Source of the DNA: Nemopilema nomurai
Lineage: Eukaryota; Cnidaria; Scyphozoa; Rhizostomeae; Rhizostomatidae
Reading direction: 5' to 3'
Assembly (NCBI GenBank): GCA_003864495.1
Contig: PEDN01001355.1
Span: forward strand, 248,001 to 312,000
DNA: 64,000 nucleotides
Shown one piece after another: positions 13,001 to 24,697 of the stretch (positions within the stretch are counted from its first letter, which is position 1; every line of letters starts with the position of its first letter). The position numbers were made by a program, and so were the translations under genes. The notes under the pieces are model-generated. The model was given only the letters and a program-made list of their open reading frames with translations. It had not been told where the DNA came from and searched no databases.

Positions 13001-16000
13001 ATTTTAGGATGCCCACTCAAGGTCAAGTATTTTCCTTGAAGATCTCAATTTCTAAAAAAATTTTCTCTCTGTACAAACCAGGGTGGTACCTGCCAAGTTG
13101 GTCACATTCTGTAGGTGACCATTTTAGGAAGGTGTTGCTTTCTGGAGTTTTCATTTCACTTTGAAATCTAAAAAGATACACCATGTTAGCCAAGGTTTAG
13201 ATAACATCAACTTTTCATCATTGCGAACGTTGCTTTCACAGTATTTTTCATAACCATCTCTATTTACAGGGCTACAACACAACTTGTCATCCAATGGAGA
13301 AAACCAGTTGATTAAAACACTGAAATCAAACTTGCTTGTTTTGGTTCCATGTGTAACCTTTGGCCTAGGTACATGGCAGGTTTACCGACTCCAGTGGAAG
13401 AAGAATCTTATTGAGGAACTAGAGTTGAAAACAACTGCTGAACCAACTGAGCTCCCTCTTGAGTAAGTTTGATAGTTTGTAATTAAACCTTCATTGGTTT
13501 GAGGTGCATACCATTCCAAATATTCTCTTTAACTTCTTTTGCACCATATGGATAGGGTAGTTTTGAAGTGCTGCTGATGAATCTTAATGTGGGTTAAATT
13601 TCACCTGAATGAAACTTTTTAACCAGTTTGTTTTCTGAAAATGTTCTGAGTTGTGCAAGCAGAAGACAAACAACAAATTTTGTTTTAATATCAAACTTCT
13701 TCATGGATAGATGTCTTTCTAGAGCCTTTTCAATCTCTGTGTAGAGACAGCTCTATTTTTCCAATTGCATATTATAACATTAGTTTTTTGAGGCTTTATT
13801 TTCTAAAAAGATGTGGAAATTTACCAAATGTCAGAATTGTCAGATTTCATAGAGAACGACTTCATGGCTTAAGAAAAGAAAATTTTGCTGCTACCTGATG
13901 ATAGCATTAAGTGTGAAATGTGAAGTTGCAACTTAGAGATGTTAGGAAACTGGGTTCTTTGCCAGCCTGGAAAAAGATAGTGTGCGTAAGACAACAACCT
14001 AATCAATAGAACAACATATCTCAAATCGATTTTACCAAGACTGAATAATAGTCACAAAATACACTGAATATAATTGAAGATAACATTCAAAAGTAATATG
14101 TCACTCTACAACAATGAATGGGATCACAAAAACTGAAACGACACATTGACGTAAGACAATACATACTTGTTAAAAAGATTAAAATTAATGAGAGATACTG
14201 CAGGCAACACAACTTATTTACAAAAACCTATCCATTTCGAAGCAAAATGAAGTCCTATCAGTTGTAACAAAAAATTGCATTGCCCCTCCAGGTTTAGGTC
14301 CACCTAAATGCCATAAAAGGAAAGGACTAAATGAAAGATTTATTAACAATTTGAAATGTGAATTAGCAATTACAATGCTGCACACCATGGAATAGATTGT
14401 GACACACATTAACAACAATCATCATTTACTCTGCCAAAATGGTCAAGCTCTACTTTCTATTTGTTTTAGCCCTGATCTTCAGGAGTCAATGATGTACCGT
14501 CGTGTAACAATATGTGGTCAATTTGATCATAGTAATGAACTGTACCTTGGGCCCAGGCCCATTAATAAACAGCAACAGGGACTAGCTTCAAATGAAGTTG
14601 GATTTCATGTCATCACACCATTTACACTCACTGGTACTGGGTAAGAAAATGTTCCTAATGTTATATTTATACTACTTTGTAGCCTTGTAAAAAGACTGAA
14701 TAGAACTAATGACTACATTTATAAGTTATGGTAACTATGTTGTTATAATTTTATGAGATCGTTTTGCTGGGTATTTTTTTGTTCCATGCTTGTATGCTTA
14801 TATATGTAAACTGTTTTTTAAAGTTCAGATAAGAGCGAAAGAATAAGTCAGAAGGAGAAATCTTATAAGTAGAGAAATAGGGTTTATTGGTCTGAAACAG
14901 AAACATTTTAAAGGATCATTTTAGGACCAATTGTTGATCAATTTGGGCATGCACTACCTAGATATAAAAAGAACAGGTAAAACGGCATCCACGAGAAAGG
15001 GGCAATGTTCTGCAGTAGTTGCAAAACATGCAAAGCCCAAACTAAGTGTGATTTGCTATAGGGAATCATCATTTCAACCATATTGCATCAACTCTTTTTG
15101 GTAGTGGAGTACTGAATCCTTCAAAAGAAACTTCTTTGCCACTGATATTGGAAATTTTTATAACTTTTTCTCCTTCCATTTCCTTATTGAAATTGTTTCA
15201 ATAGAGAAAAGATCTTAGTTAACAGAGGCTGGGTTCCAAAGAAAAGACTTTTGCCAGAGTCAAGGAGCCAGGGGCAGGTAATGGTTACATCAAGCTTTGC
15301 ATAAGTCAGCATTCAGAACCCTCCAAGTTTTAGATCAATTGTAAGATCACTTGGTCAAAGTATGCATCTGTAAAAGTATCAAAAAGGAAAACTTGTTCAA
15401 CCATTACATACATATAATTGTGAATTTTGTAAATGTAGGCAAAATGATTAGCTATAGTTAGGGGAATATCATTTTTACCAAAGAGCTAAATTCTTCAAAC
15501 CTACTCTTTTTACTTGTTTTGGTTTGACCTTAAATCATTTTCATGAAATGCTTGGTTTGATAGAAGTATACGGTCTAGATTTTTTGAGTAACAGTGTAGC
15601 ACTAAAATGAATCAATTTATTTCAGGTTGAAGGACCTATTCAGATGACTGGAATTGTTCGAAGGCCAGAGAAGGTTTGTAGACTGGATTGATTCATATCC
15701 AACTGCACAAGGTAGTTGATGATAACTAAATTTGATTTGATAATTACACATTGTTTAATTTTACAAGCAGCGATTTGTATTAAAATTGATTTAAAGCTCA
15801 CGTTCTGTCTACATCAAACATATGAATTCCCAAGCAGGCGTTTCGTATTTCTCTTTAGCGACCTCCGTTTGTTAATCGAAACAACATAGAAAGTAATCGC
15901 TGGCACTACCTTGACGTAAGCACAATGGCCTCAGTTGTTGGTGCACTTCCAATCATTGTCGACTCCGATGCGGCCAGCTCTGTTCCCGGTGGACCACTCG

Positions 16001-16496
16001 GAGGCCAAACGAGAGTTACACTGAGAAACGAACACTTGCAGTACATTATCACGTGGTATGTACCCTCGTTTCTTTAAGCAAATTATTCTCTGTTTTATAC
16101 AGAAAAAACGCATGGGATCAGCTAGATGTATGAAACGTAATATTCCAATATTTTTTAAGGAAGTGCTGAGACTGCTTCACTCTCTACTCACGATTACATT
16201 AATACATACATCATTTTTACATACATTATTACATATCTTAGTCCTACCTTTGCAAATTTTTTTTTAACTGATTCGGAGTGAGGTCCTTGATGCGGTTGGC
16301 TCATCCTAAACGGCTGTCCATACATGTTATGAGGCTTTTCATTATGCAGCAGTTCAGATAGAGTACTTTAGAAGTTTGTATTCAACACGTGATAATTGCA
16401 TTTTCTTCTAGGTATGCTTTGAGTGGAGTCACGATGTATCTGTTTTACCAGTTGAGGAAAAGGCCAGCCGCCATGTTTAGTAAAGGCCCTCAGTGA
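10091..16496 (+). CDS. SURF1: SURF1, cytochrome c oxidase assembly factor (7 coding exons)
   Basis: Exons: 10091-10148, 13270-13462, 14470-14640, 15205-15277, 15626-15673, 15859-16055, 16412-16496. They total 825 nt, 274 residues; human SURF1 has 300. SURF1 is an inner-mitochondrial-membrane protein needed for early assembly of complex IV. Exon 1 encodes [19 protein letters not shown], an Arg-rich, acid-poor amphipathic presequence, and its phase (1) matches exon 2. The first membrane segment is about 40-56, ending in the family motif [14 protein letters not shown]. The intermembrane domain shows [25 protein letters not shown], and [25 protein letters not shown]. The second membrane segment is about 243-262, followed by a basic tail. 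Intron 1 (10149-13269) contains a large foldback element. The other introns hold nothing recognised. Confidence 0.95.
10732..12684. mobile_element. Foldback element: ~870 bp inverted arms around a 206 bp spacer
   Basis: The left arm (10732-11600) and right arm (11807-12684) are near-identical reverse complements with only scattered differences, so insertion or conversion is recent. The spacer is 11601-11806. The termini read GGGTAAATCCATGTCAAATC on the left and the complement of GGGTAAGTCCATATCAAATC on the right. ATTA occurs directly outside both ends (10728-10731 and 12685-12688), a possible 4 bp target duplication. Each arm contains the same open frame of about 90 codons in mirrored orientation. 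I do not recognise a transposase domain. The element sits in SURF1 intron 1. Confidence 0.8.
12685..13269. other. Remainder of SURF1 intron 1; no recognised content
   Basis: About 580 bp lie between the foldback element and the second SURF1 exon. I see no exon, RNA gene or clear repeat, only the 3' splice acceptor TTTACAG ending at 13269. Confidence 0.5.
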
Positions 16497-16601
16497 CAAT
16501 ACCTGAGTGATTAATTGCAATTAACTGTAGCTGGCTTGGCAGCAGTATTACTGTCAAGGACTGTGACTTTAAATTTTCTGTTACTAGAATTGTGCACTGT
16601 A

Positions 16602-16607
16602 ATTAAA
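16602..16607 (+). terminator. Candidate poly(A) signal ATTAAA of SURF1
   Basis: ATTAAA lies 106 nt after the SURF1 stop codon, a typical distance for a short 3' UTR. Confidence 0.45.
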
Positions 16608-17261
16608 TGATAGATGTAATCTGTAAAGCAATAGAATAATGATAGTTTGCGAAGGTAATCATTTTAGCTTTTTGAAGTTTTTTTTCAACAATTCCTTAAG
16701 GCTAAAACGTTTTTCTTATTGTTGAGCGATGATTCAATCATCTTTCTCGATTTATTGTTCCATTTGTCGCTCCAAATAATCACTAAGCTATTATTTTTGT
16801 TTTTTATCACTGTTGCTTTATTATCCATATTGTTTGTCGTTATTGTCGTTGTTCGATGTCTTAGAGAACATGCAAGAACACAGCCGACAGAGAACAGCCG
16901 AACCAATAACACAGAGCGACACCACTATACTAACATAACTAACCAACCTTAACAATAGTTGATTAGAGCGCGACAAAGTGGCTATAGTGTAGTGCTAACC
17001 CAGGTACAAAAGAACCCATTTCTTTGGAAGAAAATGATATAAATTCTAACGCAAAATCACTTTGCCACAAATTTTTTTGGGGGGGGGGTCCGGTCCCCCC
17101 GTCTCTCCGGGATTTGCGGCCCTGCTCCGATTCGGTTTGACGTTATCGATATCTCGTTATCTTGGAACCTTTTTCAAAATTGAACATCAGAATTTCATTC
17201 TTCGTCTAAAACTTAGTTTATACTGAAAAACTCATGTGAACAAGTGATTTGCGGTGCAAAA
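16608..17261. other. Intergenic DNA between SURF1 and MVB12; G/C homopolymer patch
   Basis: No gene is recognised. A G-run followed by a C-run near 17080-17100 could form a small hairpin and may be a decayed transposon end. Overlapping short ORFs on opposite strands near 16.7-16.9 kb are not convincing. Confidence 0.4.
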
Positions 17262-17452
17262 CTTCACATGGCAATGGCAAGAAAAAGCGGAACTAGTTTT
17301 TGCATACTTAAAGTACTTTTCGTCGGACACTCCTCAGAGTATGCAAACGTCGAAAGATGGCGAAAAGCTGACAGAATATGTAGCTGGACGAAAAAGCACT
17401 TTAAGTATGCTAAAACTGGTTCCGCTTTTTCTTGTCATTGTGAAAAATTCAT
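17262..17452. mobile_element. Small hairpin (MITE-like) element
   Basis: Positions 17279-17324 and 17387-17433 are imperfect reverse complements: AAGCGGAACTAG..CATACTTAAAGTAC on the left, and GCACTTTAAGTATGC..GGTTCCGCTTTTTCTT on the right. The pairing extends outward with gaps (CTTCACATGGCAATGGC against CATTGTGAAAAATTC). A half-copy of the same sequence occurs near 24.65 kb, which supports a dispersed family. There is no coding capacity. Confidence 0.55.
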
Positions 17453-17961
17453 GTTGTTTTTACCCTTCGGTCGCGAGTTAATCTGTTTTGAAAATTTAAA
17501 TGTTTCTTGAGTTTTGTCCGTAATCTGCCAACATTTGAGGTTTGACAGCAAATTCCATTGAAATGTATAGGAAAAGCTAATTTTTTTAAATTAGTTAATT
17601 CGCACCCTGACGGCCCTTGCAATTTGAAATATTCAGCACAAACTAATTTCAACATGAAGCTCCAAGTTCCATTATCCATTTTTGCAAAATAAGAATATAA
17701 AAATTTCTCGAATCAGAGCATTGCGGCACATGGTGTCTCTGTGGAAGCTGAGCCTCAAAACTGGTCCGCTCCCCATACCAAAAAGTTGCTAATGATCAAG
17801 TAATGATGCTAAAAAAAGATGATGTGCTGTCGAGGAACCTTGTACAAATCTGATTGACGTTGCCCCCACACATATTCTCAACCATTGTGGCAGTTGACTG
17901 CATTCATCGATGACATAGTGCGTAAGAAAGCCCTGAGTCAGCTTGCCTCACTTTCACGTTA

Positions 17962-17969
17962 TGACGTCA
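17962..17969. promoter_or_regulatory. Consensus CRE (TGACGTCA) upstream of the MVB12 5' UTR exon
   Basis: A perfect palindromic CREB/ATF site lies about 90 bp before a likely 5' UTR splice donor (18061/18062, CTG|GTAATT) of the MVB12 gene. Its position suits a proximal promoter element. Function is inferred from sequence only. Confidence 0.45.
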
Positions 17970-18061
17970 TGAAACAACATATAGACTGGCAAACAAGAGA
18001 GTTGTCGCCAGAGAAAAGGCACAGCGATTGTTACTAAAGAGGTAGCGAAGACCGCATTCTG
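17970..18061 (+). other. Possible 5' non-coding exon of MVB12
   Basis: A donor (CTG|GTAATT) at 18061 and an acceptor (TGTTTACAG) at 18330, just before the MVB12 start codon at 18342, suggest a spliced 5' UTR. The left edge (transcription start) is not determined and is given here as the base after the CRE. Confidence 0.35.
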
Positions 18062-18341
18062 GTAATTATTTCAAATAATATTTTGGAATAGGTCTAGAAC
18101 GAATAGCAAAACGTATCTATGAAAGTGATTTAAAAACCATTTGTGACGCACCATTATGCCATTCTTAATGACGGCCTAGGTTTAAAATAAAATGTGCGAC
18201 TCATTTTTTTAACTAATGCAGACTGATTTTGCCAACTTGACCTTTGAAAATTTCAGTTTCATGATAATGGTATGCCCAGATTCTGTCTTCTATTATCTTC
18301 GGTTTTAATATAGTCCTCTTCTGTTTACAGAGTAAACAAAA

Positions 18342-21300
18342 ATGACTTCTAGTTCAGATCCAATATCAAGGGTTTTTATCGTGTCAGCGAAAGAAAACTT
18401 GGCACCGTCAAGAAACATAGTAAAAATTGTGAGTATGAAAGTTACTTTTCGTATTAACTTGGTACAATTTTTGAAACAGGAAGTGGTTTACTTTGATGCA
18501 CTGCAATTGTAAAAAGCAACTGTGTATGGTTTTTAACTGGTTGGAAGAAAATCAACAACAGCATCATTTTATATATCAAAGTTGGTTGCTATGTTTTCGT
18601 TGCCTTAAAAACTCAGGTATGCCATGGTAGTAAAGAATGCCAGTCAGATGTTTCCTTATTCCCACTTTGCTGGTTTAAATGACTTGAAAACTTCACAGTG
18701 TTATACGCTTTTTTCATAAAGAACCACTTTATAAGGAACCTACATGTAGAAGGCCGATATATTTAAAGAACTTATACTACTAAAAACGATATCTCTAAGG
18801 AACTTTTCGATTTGAAAATTTTTTATAACTGCAAACATCAAGAACTAAAAAGCCAGTTCCATTCATTTGCAGCCAATACTCGCATAGATTGTTTGCTATT
18901 CGTGTGTCAAGTGCTTCATTGAGTAGTTTCCGCATATTCTGTCTCGTCCCTCTCTCTATTATATGTTAAGGCTTATTGGTGTGCAGCGAAAATTAAGGAA
19001 CTTTTAAGGAACTTTTGGTTCTAAAATCTGATGATTTGAGGTCTACGAATAAGGAACTTTTGGAAATAGGCCTTGAGGTAGGTTCCTTATAATAAAAGAG
19101 TGTATATTGTTTTTTTGTAAAATTCTTATAAGCTATGTTAATCAAACAGTATACATATTTGTGAAATGCAAATAGATAGAATGGAATTATATAATGAAAA
19201 TTTCTATTTAATGCTAGAATGAAGGTTGTAATTGATTTCAATAAGATCATGTTTTGTGAAAGGAAATCTTTGGATATCATTTGAAAATCACTTCAGACCT
19301 CATTCTTATGCTGAAATTCTCTCTGTCATGATAATACTTGAAGCTATTGTTTTAATTGAAGCTAAATTATCCTTCAAATCTCACTGTTACAGGAGCTTGG
19401 TAATAGGAGTATTTGTTCTGCATGACAAAAACAAATTTAAATCTTTACATGTTTATGTGCTTAGTGAAAAATGGTTAGGTTTTGGATTTATCCATGGCCC
19501 TTCCAAAAGCAGAAAATGGCTGCTTAAAAAAATCATAAATAAATTGAAATTGTCTTTATGTCACTTCAAAGTGATTTTGAAATGAAAGGATCCTTTTTGG
19601 CTGCTAAAATTCAACTTTTCATTTGATATAGCAATTAAAATCAGTTTCTTTGATGATGGTTTTTCTAAGCTCTTTTGTTGCTTGAAACAATTTTAATATC
19701 TTATTTGGCAGCAAATTTTGGTTGAATTTCAGAGTGAACTGCATATCAATGATGCCTAAATTCTGCCATTTGCTAGACTTTTCAGTATTTCAATCATAAC
19801 CACTAAAAATTCTAGAGAGAAAAAGTGAGAGCAGAAAAATCTAGGAAGATTAGCATATTCACACAGTGTTTAGAAGGATTTTTTCAGAAATAAAAGAGAT
19901 CAGCAACACAAGAAGTATGTACCATCAAAAAAGTAAAATGACAGTTTTTTTCAGCACAAAACCAATGGCTCTTATAAACAGGTCCTTATAAACAGACTGG
20001 TCATTTTTTCAAATGGATAAGTTTTGTTTCAAAGGTACAATGTTACTGAAGGTTTAGAGATAAGGTCCTGACTATGAAGCTTATTATCGAAAAGTTATTG
20101 ATAAAAAGGACTTAATTTAGCCAGGACAAGTACCTTTGATTTCCAGAGTGCTACAAGTAGGACTGTTTTCTATTGCTAATAAAGTCTGAAAATGCTAAGC
20201 AAGTCTAAAAAGCTGAATTGGCAAAGTGTATGCATTGAACAGCTTTTGATGATGCATGCAACTCTACTTTAAAATTTTTATACTGATGATGACATTACTT
20301 TGTAAATAATTAATATGCCATAACATGTTAAACAGCAATGAAGAAAATTTTCTAGAGGATATTGTCATTTTATCATGTACCTTAAAAAGATTTTTTGTTT
20401 GAAAATTTTGACAGTCCTTGCCAACAGTAATTCATGACTCTTGGGAAAGGATTCAACATTGGAAGCGATTATTGACTGATAATTGAGGTTAATATGCCAA
20501 GGCATTGAACAGGGATCTCTGTTCTTGCTTGTTGTCCTTGGCAAAGAAGATTCAGTGAATGCAGTGCTGAAAGATTTTATCTTTGATTTAATCTGTCGAA
20601 ACTCAGTTATGTTTATCTTTAACAAAACATCACTGTTTTGTCAATCACAAACTTTTTAGTTGCCTGGCGTACCTCATCCAGTGAAGATTAGTTTTGTGAA
20701 ATGACTCTGAATTTTATTTCCAGCACTATTTTATTCCATTTCGTTCCCTTCCACTTATGCTTTTCTGCAAGAAAATAAATCTTCTTCAAAAAGTGAATTT
20801 TAAAACAGACATGCCTTCTTTCAGCTTACATGCACTCAGCGAGGTCATGATGCAGATTTATATGAAAGCTCTTGGAGAAGCAAAGGAAAACGGTATCTTT
20901 GTTATGAGAAGGACCCTTCCTCTACCTACATTATCACAGACCTTATGGTTATAAAAGACGATGAGCAAGTCCCTGGTGGTTTCAGTGGCATCTTTCTGAC
21001 TGAAGATACAAGTACGGTTCACTATTGTTCATTTCTCTATTAGTAATTTTCATTGCCCAGAACATGATAATGAAGTTTTATACAATTGCTCTTATACAAT
21101 ACCTTATAAGGTTATCACCACAATCAAGAAAATTTTTTTCAAGGGAAATATGTCAACAACCAAAATGAGTGTAAATAAGCCTCCTTGCAAGTAGCAAGGC
21201 TCAAAGTCTTGATTTTTTCATGCTTTCAATGATTTATGATATCTCAACAGAGGAAAAAAGCCTAAGAAAACATGTCATATGTGTGAAAAGCGAAGTTAGA

Positions 21301-24204
21301 AGTTCATCAGGAAAGGGTGTTGCTGAAATGGCACTGATTACCCAATCCAAGGGTGAAAGAGCAGACCCCACATTTTACACCATTTCGTGAGTACACTGTT
21401 ATCCTCATAACTAATTTTCTAGTCACCTTAATTATGTTTATTTTGGTTCTTCTGGTATTTAGAGTCAGCACATGTTGTGCTGAAAGCAATGTTTGTTATG
21501 TGAGGCTAGACTGTGGCTCCGTTTTGAACGGTTCAGTAAGTTTTATTGTCATTTCGACCTCTCTGTCATTTAGCCTTTTCTCCTTGACGCCTTTATGTTT
21601 TGCAGAAATGAAGTGAACGAGATGAATTTGACATACAGAGTAGAGACATTTGCCCCTGTGCAACAACAAAATGTGTTACCCAGATCGCAACATCCATCGA
21701 CCAGATTAAACGAAATGCCGTTGCAGACTTATGACTCGGGGTACGTATATCATTTTTTCCAATTGCTTCGTTAATGCTCATTCATTATTTTTATGCTGAT
21801 GTCAATTCATCAAAGGATGAATGCATGACAAGGTTTTTTTCAATGTTTCCATCATTACAGCATCTTGAATGTACTTCTATGTAATCCTCCAGAGTTATTA
21901 TCTTATGGGTGGATCAATTCATGAAAAACACTTATTTTTTGTTTGATCATTCACTCAGGGATGTCAATTTTTTATGCTGTTGATGTATTCGAAAGAGCCT
22001 TGATTTGAGCAACGCAAGTTTTTATTGTAAAGCGACCGATGTTTTGTTTAGTGAAAACATCCCTATGTTGTCGTTACTCGTAAAACATTGTGCAAGACTT
22101 AGTTTTGCGTGATTTGCGTTTTCAGTGACAGCTAATCTGCATTTCAATTCTTTTAACACTAGCAAAGAGGCGCCTTCGCAGCCTACAGCTATCATGAAGA
22201 GCCCGGTGATTGGTAAGTCAGTGTAAATCGCGTTTATCTTCAGCTTTTTCTATAGCGTAGACCACTTTTATAGCAAGACTTATTTTAGCAGACATCTTTT
22301 CTCAATCTGTGCTTCGTTTGTTAGCTTTGTCTTTTGTGCCTAATTGTAGGGGGGGGGGACATTGCAATTAATGAATTTTTTTATCCCCCCCTCCATGGCA
22401 TTTGACATTTGACATTTTATAATGACATCCCCCTATTTTGCCAAAATGTTAGGGTACGATCCACCCTTCCATTTTTTGTCACCCCGTCATATTATGCTTT
22501 TAAAATTTCTCAGAAAACATTTTGCTTAGAATTTGCACTGCAGAGTCTTCTTGGAAAAGAAAATATCCACCTCCGACCGCCACTTTATCATCACCCCCCC
22601 ACCACTTTATGAAAGTCTACAAAAGTATCCATCCCCGACTTATTCGACCCTCCCCCTAGAATTACGCATTAAAGAGAAAGGCACTTCAATTTTTCATACG
22701 AATTCATTCTAGTTTACACTTTATCCTTGCTTTTTGCAGCCACATGAGCGAATTTTGAAAGTAAATGATAAGCAATAAGATTAATAAGAAATGGGAATCT
22801 ATACGGGGTAACAAAAAGATGTGCAATAACAAAAACTGTTTCTAAGACAATAACTTTAAATAGGAAAGGCTCTAAGAAAACTGGCGTACAGGAGAAGCGT
22901 AATATTGTAGTAATGAAATAAAATTTAGCTAGATTTGCCACCCAGCTGTGCGTCTATTTAGGTTGCTTGTGAGCATAGGCCACAGCTCTCGTTCTGTGTA
23001 TATTTATTCATCGCTGAAGCTTCATTGTAGGTTTCTATAGAGTTGTTGATTGGAAATGCAAGAGTAAGCCTCGCATTGAATTGCATTTGTCCTAGGTATC
23101 GAGGGAGTGCCGTTTACCATCAATCCGAAATTCAACTTTGATTCAAAGACAAACGACGTAAGTTGCCATTCTGTCTGGCAGTTTCTGTTGAATATGGGAT
23201 TTATGATATATTTAGGTGAGAACAACTGACACTGATTGGCCAAGGTTGAAGAATGATTGACAGGAAGGGTGACTGTTTTTAAGTTGCGCCTCTATGAAGT
23301 CTTTTGATGATTGAGGCAGTTTTGAAAACGTTATAGAATGTAATGACCCCATGGTATTCTTGTTTTGGAAAATTTAAGTGATAATTGTATACAAAACAAC
23401 GATGGAAGTTCATTAAGAATTATCATTGCTAGTTCGGCATTTATCATTCCTTGGCGTTTTTCTGTATTAACGTAGAGATGATAGCAGTTTTTCTTGTCCT
23501 AAGTTTATTTAGGCACATGACAAGAGGATTTTCTAAATAATCAATACTTGATTATTGTAAAAACGTCTACTGCTAGTTTTGGTATAACTATGTAATTTGT
23601 ATTTTTGAATTTCTTTCTTTTAGCGCATGATTTCTTCGATCCCCTTCATTACTGTTGAAGACATTAATAGACAGGTGAGTGATGACTTACTTTGCTGAAT
23701 GTGATATCCTTTCTATATTTCCATAGATAATTCATTTATGAGAGATCTGTAAACAAAGGTTTCCTTTCCATCTTGGATCTAAGTATTTTGTTCTTTTCCT
23801 CGTTATTGTTACCTTGGTGCAGAAGTTTTCTCTTACATTTTGAGATTGCATCAATCTAGAGTTTGGTAACGGATACTTTTATTTTGGGTTGGCTCGACCT
23901 CTCTTGTCTCTGCTTACGTTTCCTTTGGCACAATTTTCCACATCTACATCCGATTACTGACCATGGTCCAACCACTTTCTTTTCGGTCTCACGACCCTTT
24001 CTTTTTCCTACCGCGTACATAGGGGTGAAGAATCTATTTGAGTACCCGTCATTCTATCCATCCCGCTTGTCATCATGTCTCTACATTCGCAATCAATAAC
24101 ATTTATCACCAGTATGTATTTTCTCACTTTGTTCTCGATTTTTATTGTTGCAGTACCAATATGACTTCAATTTCGAGAATGAAACTTTGAGCAAATGTTC
24201 CTGA
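18342..24204 (+). CDS. MVB12A: ESCRT-I subunit MVB12 (MABP + UMA domains, 8 coding exons)
   Basis: Exons: 18342-18428, 20825-21011, 21251-21386, 21606-21740, 22163-22212, 23096-23157, 23624-23674, 24154-24204. They total 759 nt, 252 residues; human MVB12A has 273. MVB12 is the fourth subunit of ESCRT-I, which sorts ubiquitinated membrane proteins into multivesicular endosomes. The MABP beta-prism fills about residues 5-150: DPISRVFIVSAKENLAPS, GHDADLYESSWRSKGKRYLC, VPGGFSGIF, KHVICVKSEV, and DPTFYTISNEVNEMNLTYRV. A polar Gln/Pro-rich linker follows. The C-terminal UMA domain, which binds the ESCRT-I stalk, shows GIEGVPFTI (199-207) and IPFITVEDINRQYQYDFNFENE. It could equally be called MVB12B; a single invertebrate MVB12 predates that split. 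Intron 1 (18429-20824) and intron 5 carry small inverted-repeat elements. Confidence 0.92.
18729..19092. mobile_element. MITE-like element with perfect 15 bp terminal inverted repeats
   Basis: The left end TTATAAGGAACCTAC and the right end GTAGGTTCCTTATAA are exact reverse complements, and an imperfect match continues inward to AGGCC. Because TTATAA is its own complement, it may be a 6 bp target duplication around a GGAACCTAC terminus. The interior has several AAGGAACTTTT motifs and no ORF. It lies in MVB12 intron 1. Confidence 0.65.
19093..20824. other. Rest of MVB12 intron 1; no recognised content
   Basis: About 1.7 kb of AT-rich intron. One 117-codon ORF (19232-19585, +) resembles nothing I know and is unlikely to be coding. 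No RNA gene or tandem repeat is evident. Confidence 0.5.
22341..22664. mobile_element. MITE-like element with G-rich terminal inverted repeats
   Basis: The left end TAATTGTAGGGGG and the right end CCCCCTAGAATTA are inverted repeats with one mismatch, spanning 324 bp. The interior is C/T-rich on this strand and non-coding. It sits in MVB12 intron 5 just after the exon ending at 22212. Confidence 0.5.
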
Positions 24205-24346
24205 AAGGTGTGATATCGTTCTACACGTGATCAATGGTGTTGATATCGAATGGCGAAAGAATTTCCAAAGAGCATACCATTTACGTACCAAAGACATGAG
24301 ATTAATTGTTTCACTTTGTTGATAAGACAGCACTGCTGTAAAAACA

Positions 24347-24352
24347 AATAAA
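24347..24352 (+). terminator. Candidate poly(A) signal AATAAA of MVB12
   Basis: The canonical hexamer lies 143 nt after the MVB12 stop codon. Confidence 0.55.
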
Positions 24353-24632
24353 AAATTAGTGAAGACGTAATTTCTCAATTTGTTTCATTGACTAAGCATG
24401 ACGCGTCAATCTCGAATGTTTTATCTTCAACTTTAACTTTAATGTATCTGAAAAGTAAAGTTTGGTATCTTCCTTTGTATGTATCTGTATCTATGAATGC
24501 ACCTGCTTGATGTTCTGTAAAGATCCCTGTTTGCTTTAAGTTTCCCTTCTTAATTTTTGAAATCTGTGTTTGGTATTAAATCTTTTTTCAACTATAATGT
24601 TATTTCGCAATGACAGGAAAATAGTGATCAGA

Positions 24633-24697
24633 CGGAAAAGTACTCTAAGTATGTGAAAATTCTGTTTCGCTATTTCTTGCCCACGTGAAGTTCGGTA
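24633..24697. repeat. Half-copy of the 17.3 kb hairpin element
   Basis: The stretch containing AAAAGTACTCTAAGTATG, TTTCGCTATTTCTTG and CACGTGAAG follows the right arm at 17387-17440 base for base, with scattered substitutions. Only one arm is clear. Confidence 0.45.

Noticed and set aside
19232..19585. 117-codon plus-strand ORF
   Set aside because: It lies in MVB12 intron 1, has no recognisable domain, and its composition is that of AT-rich non-coding DNA.
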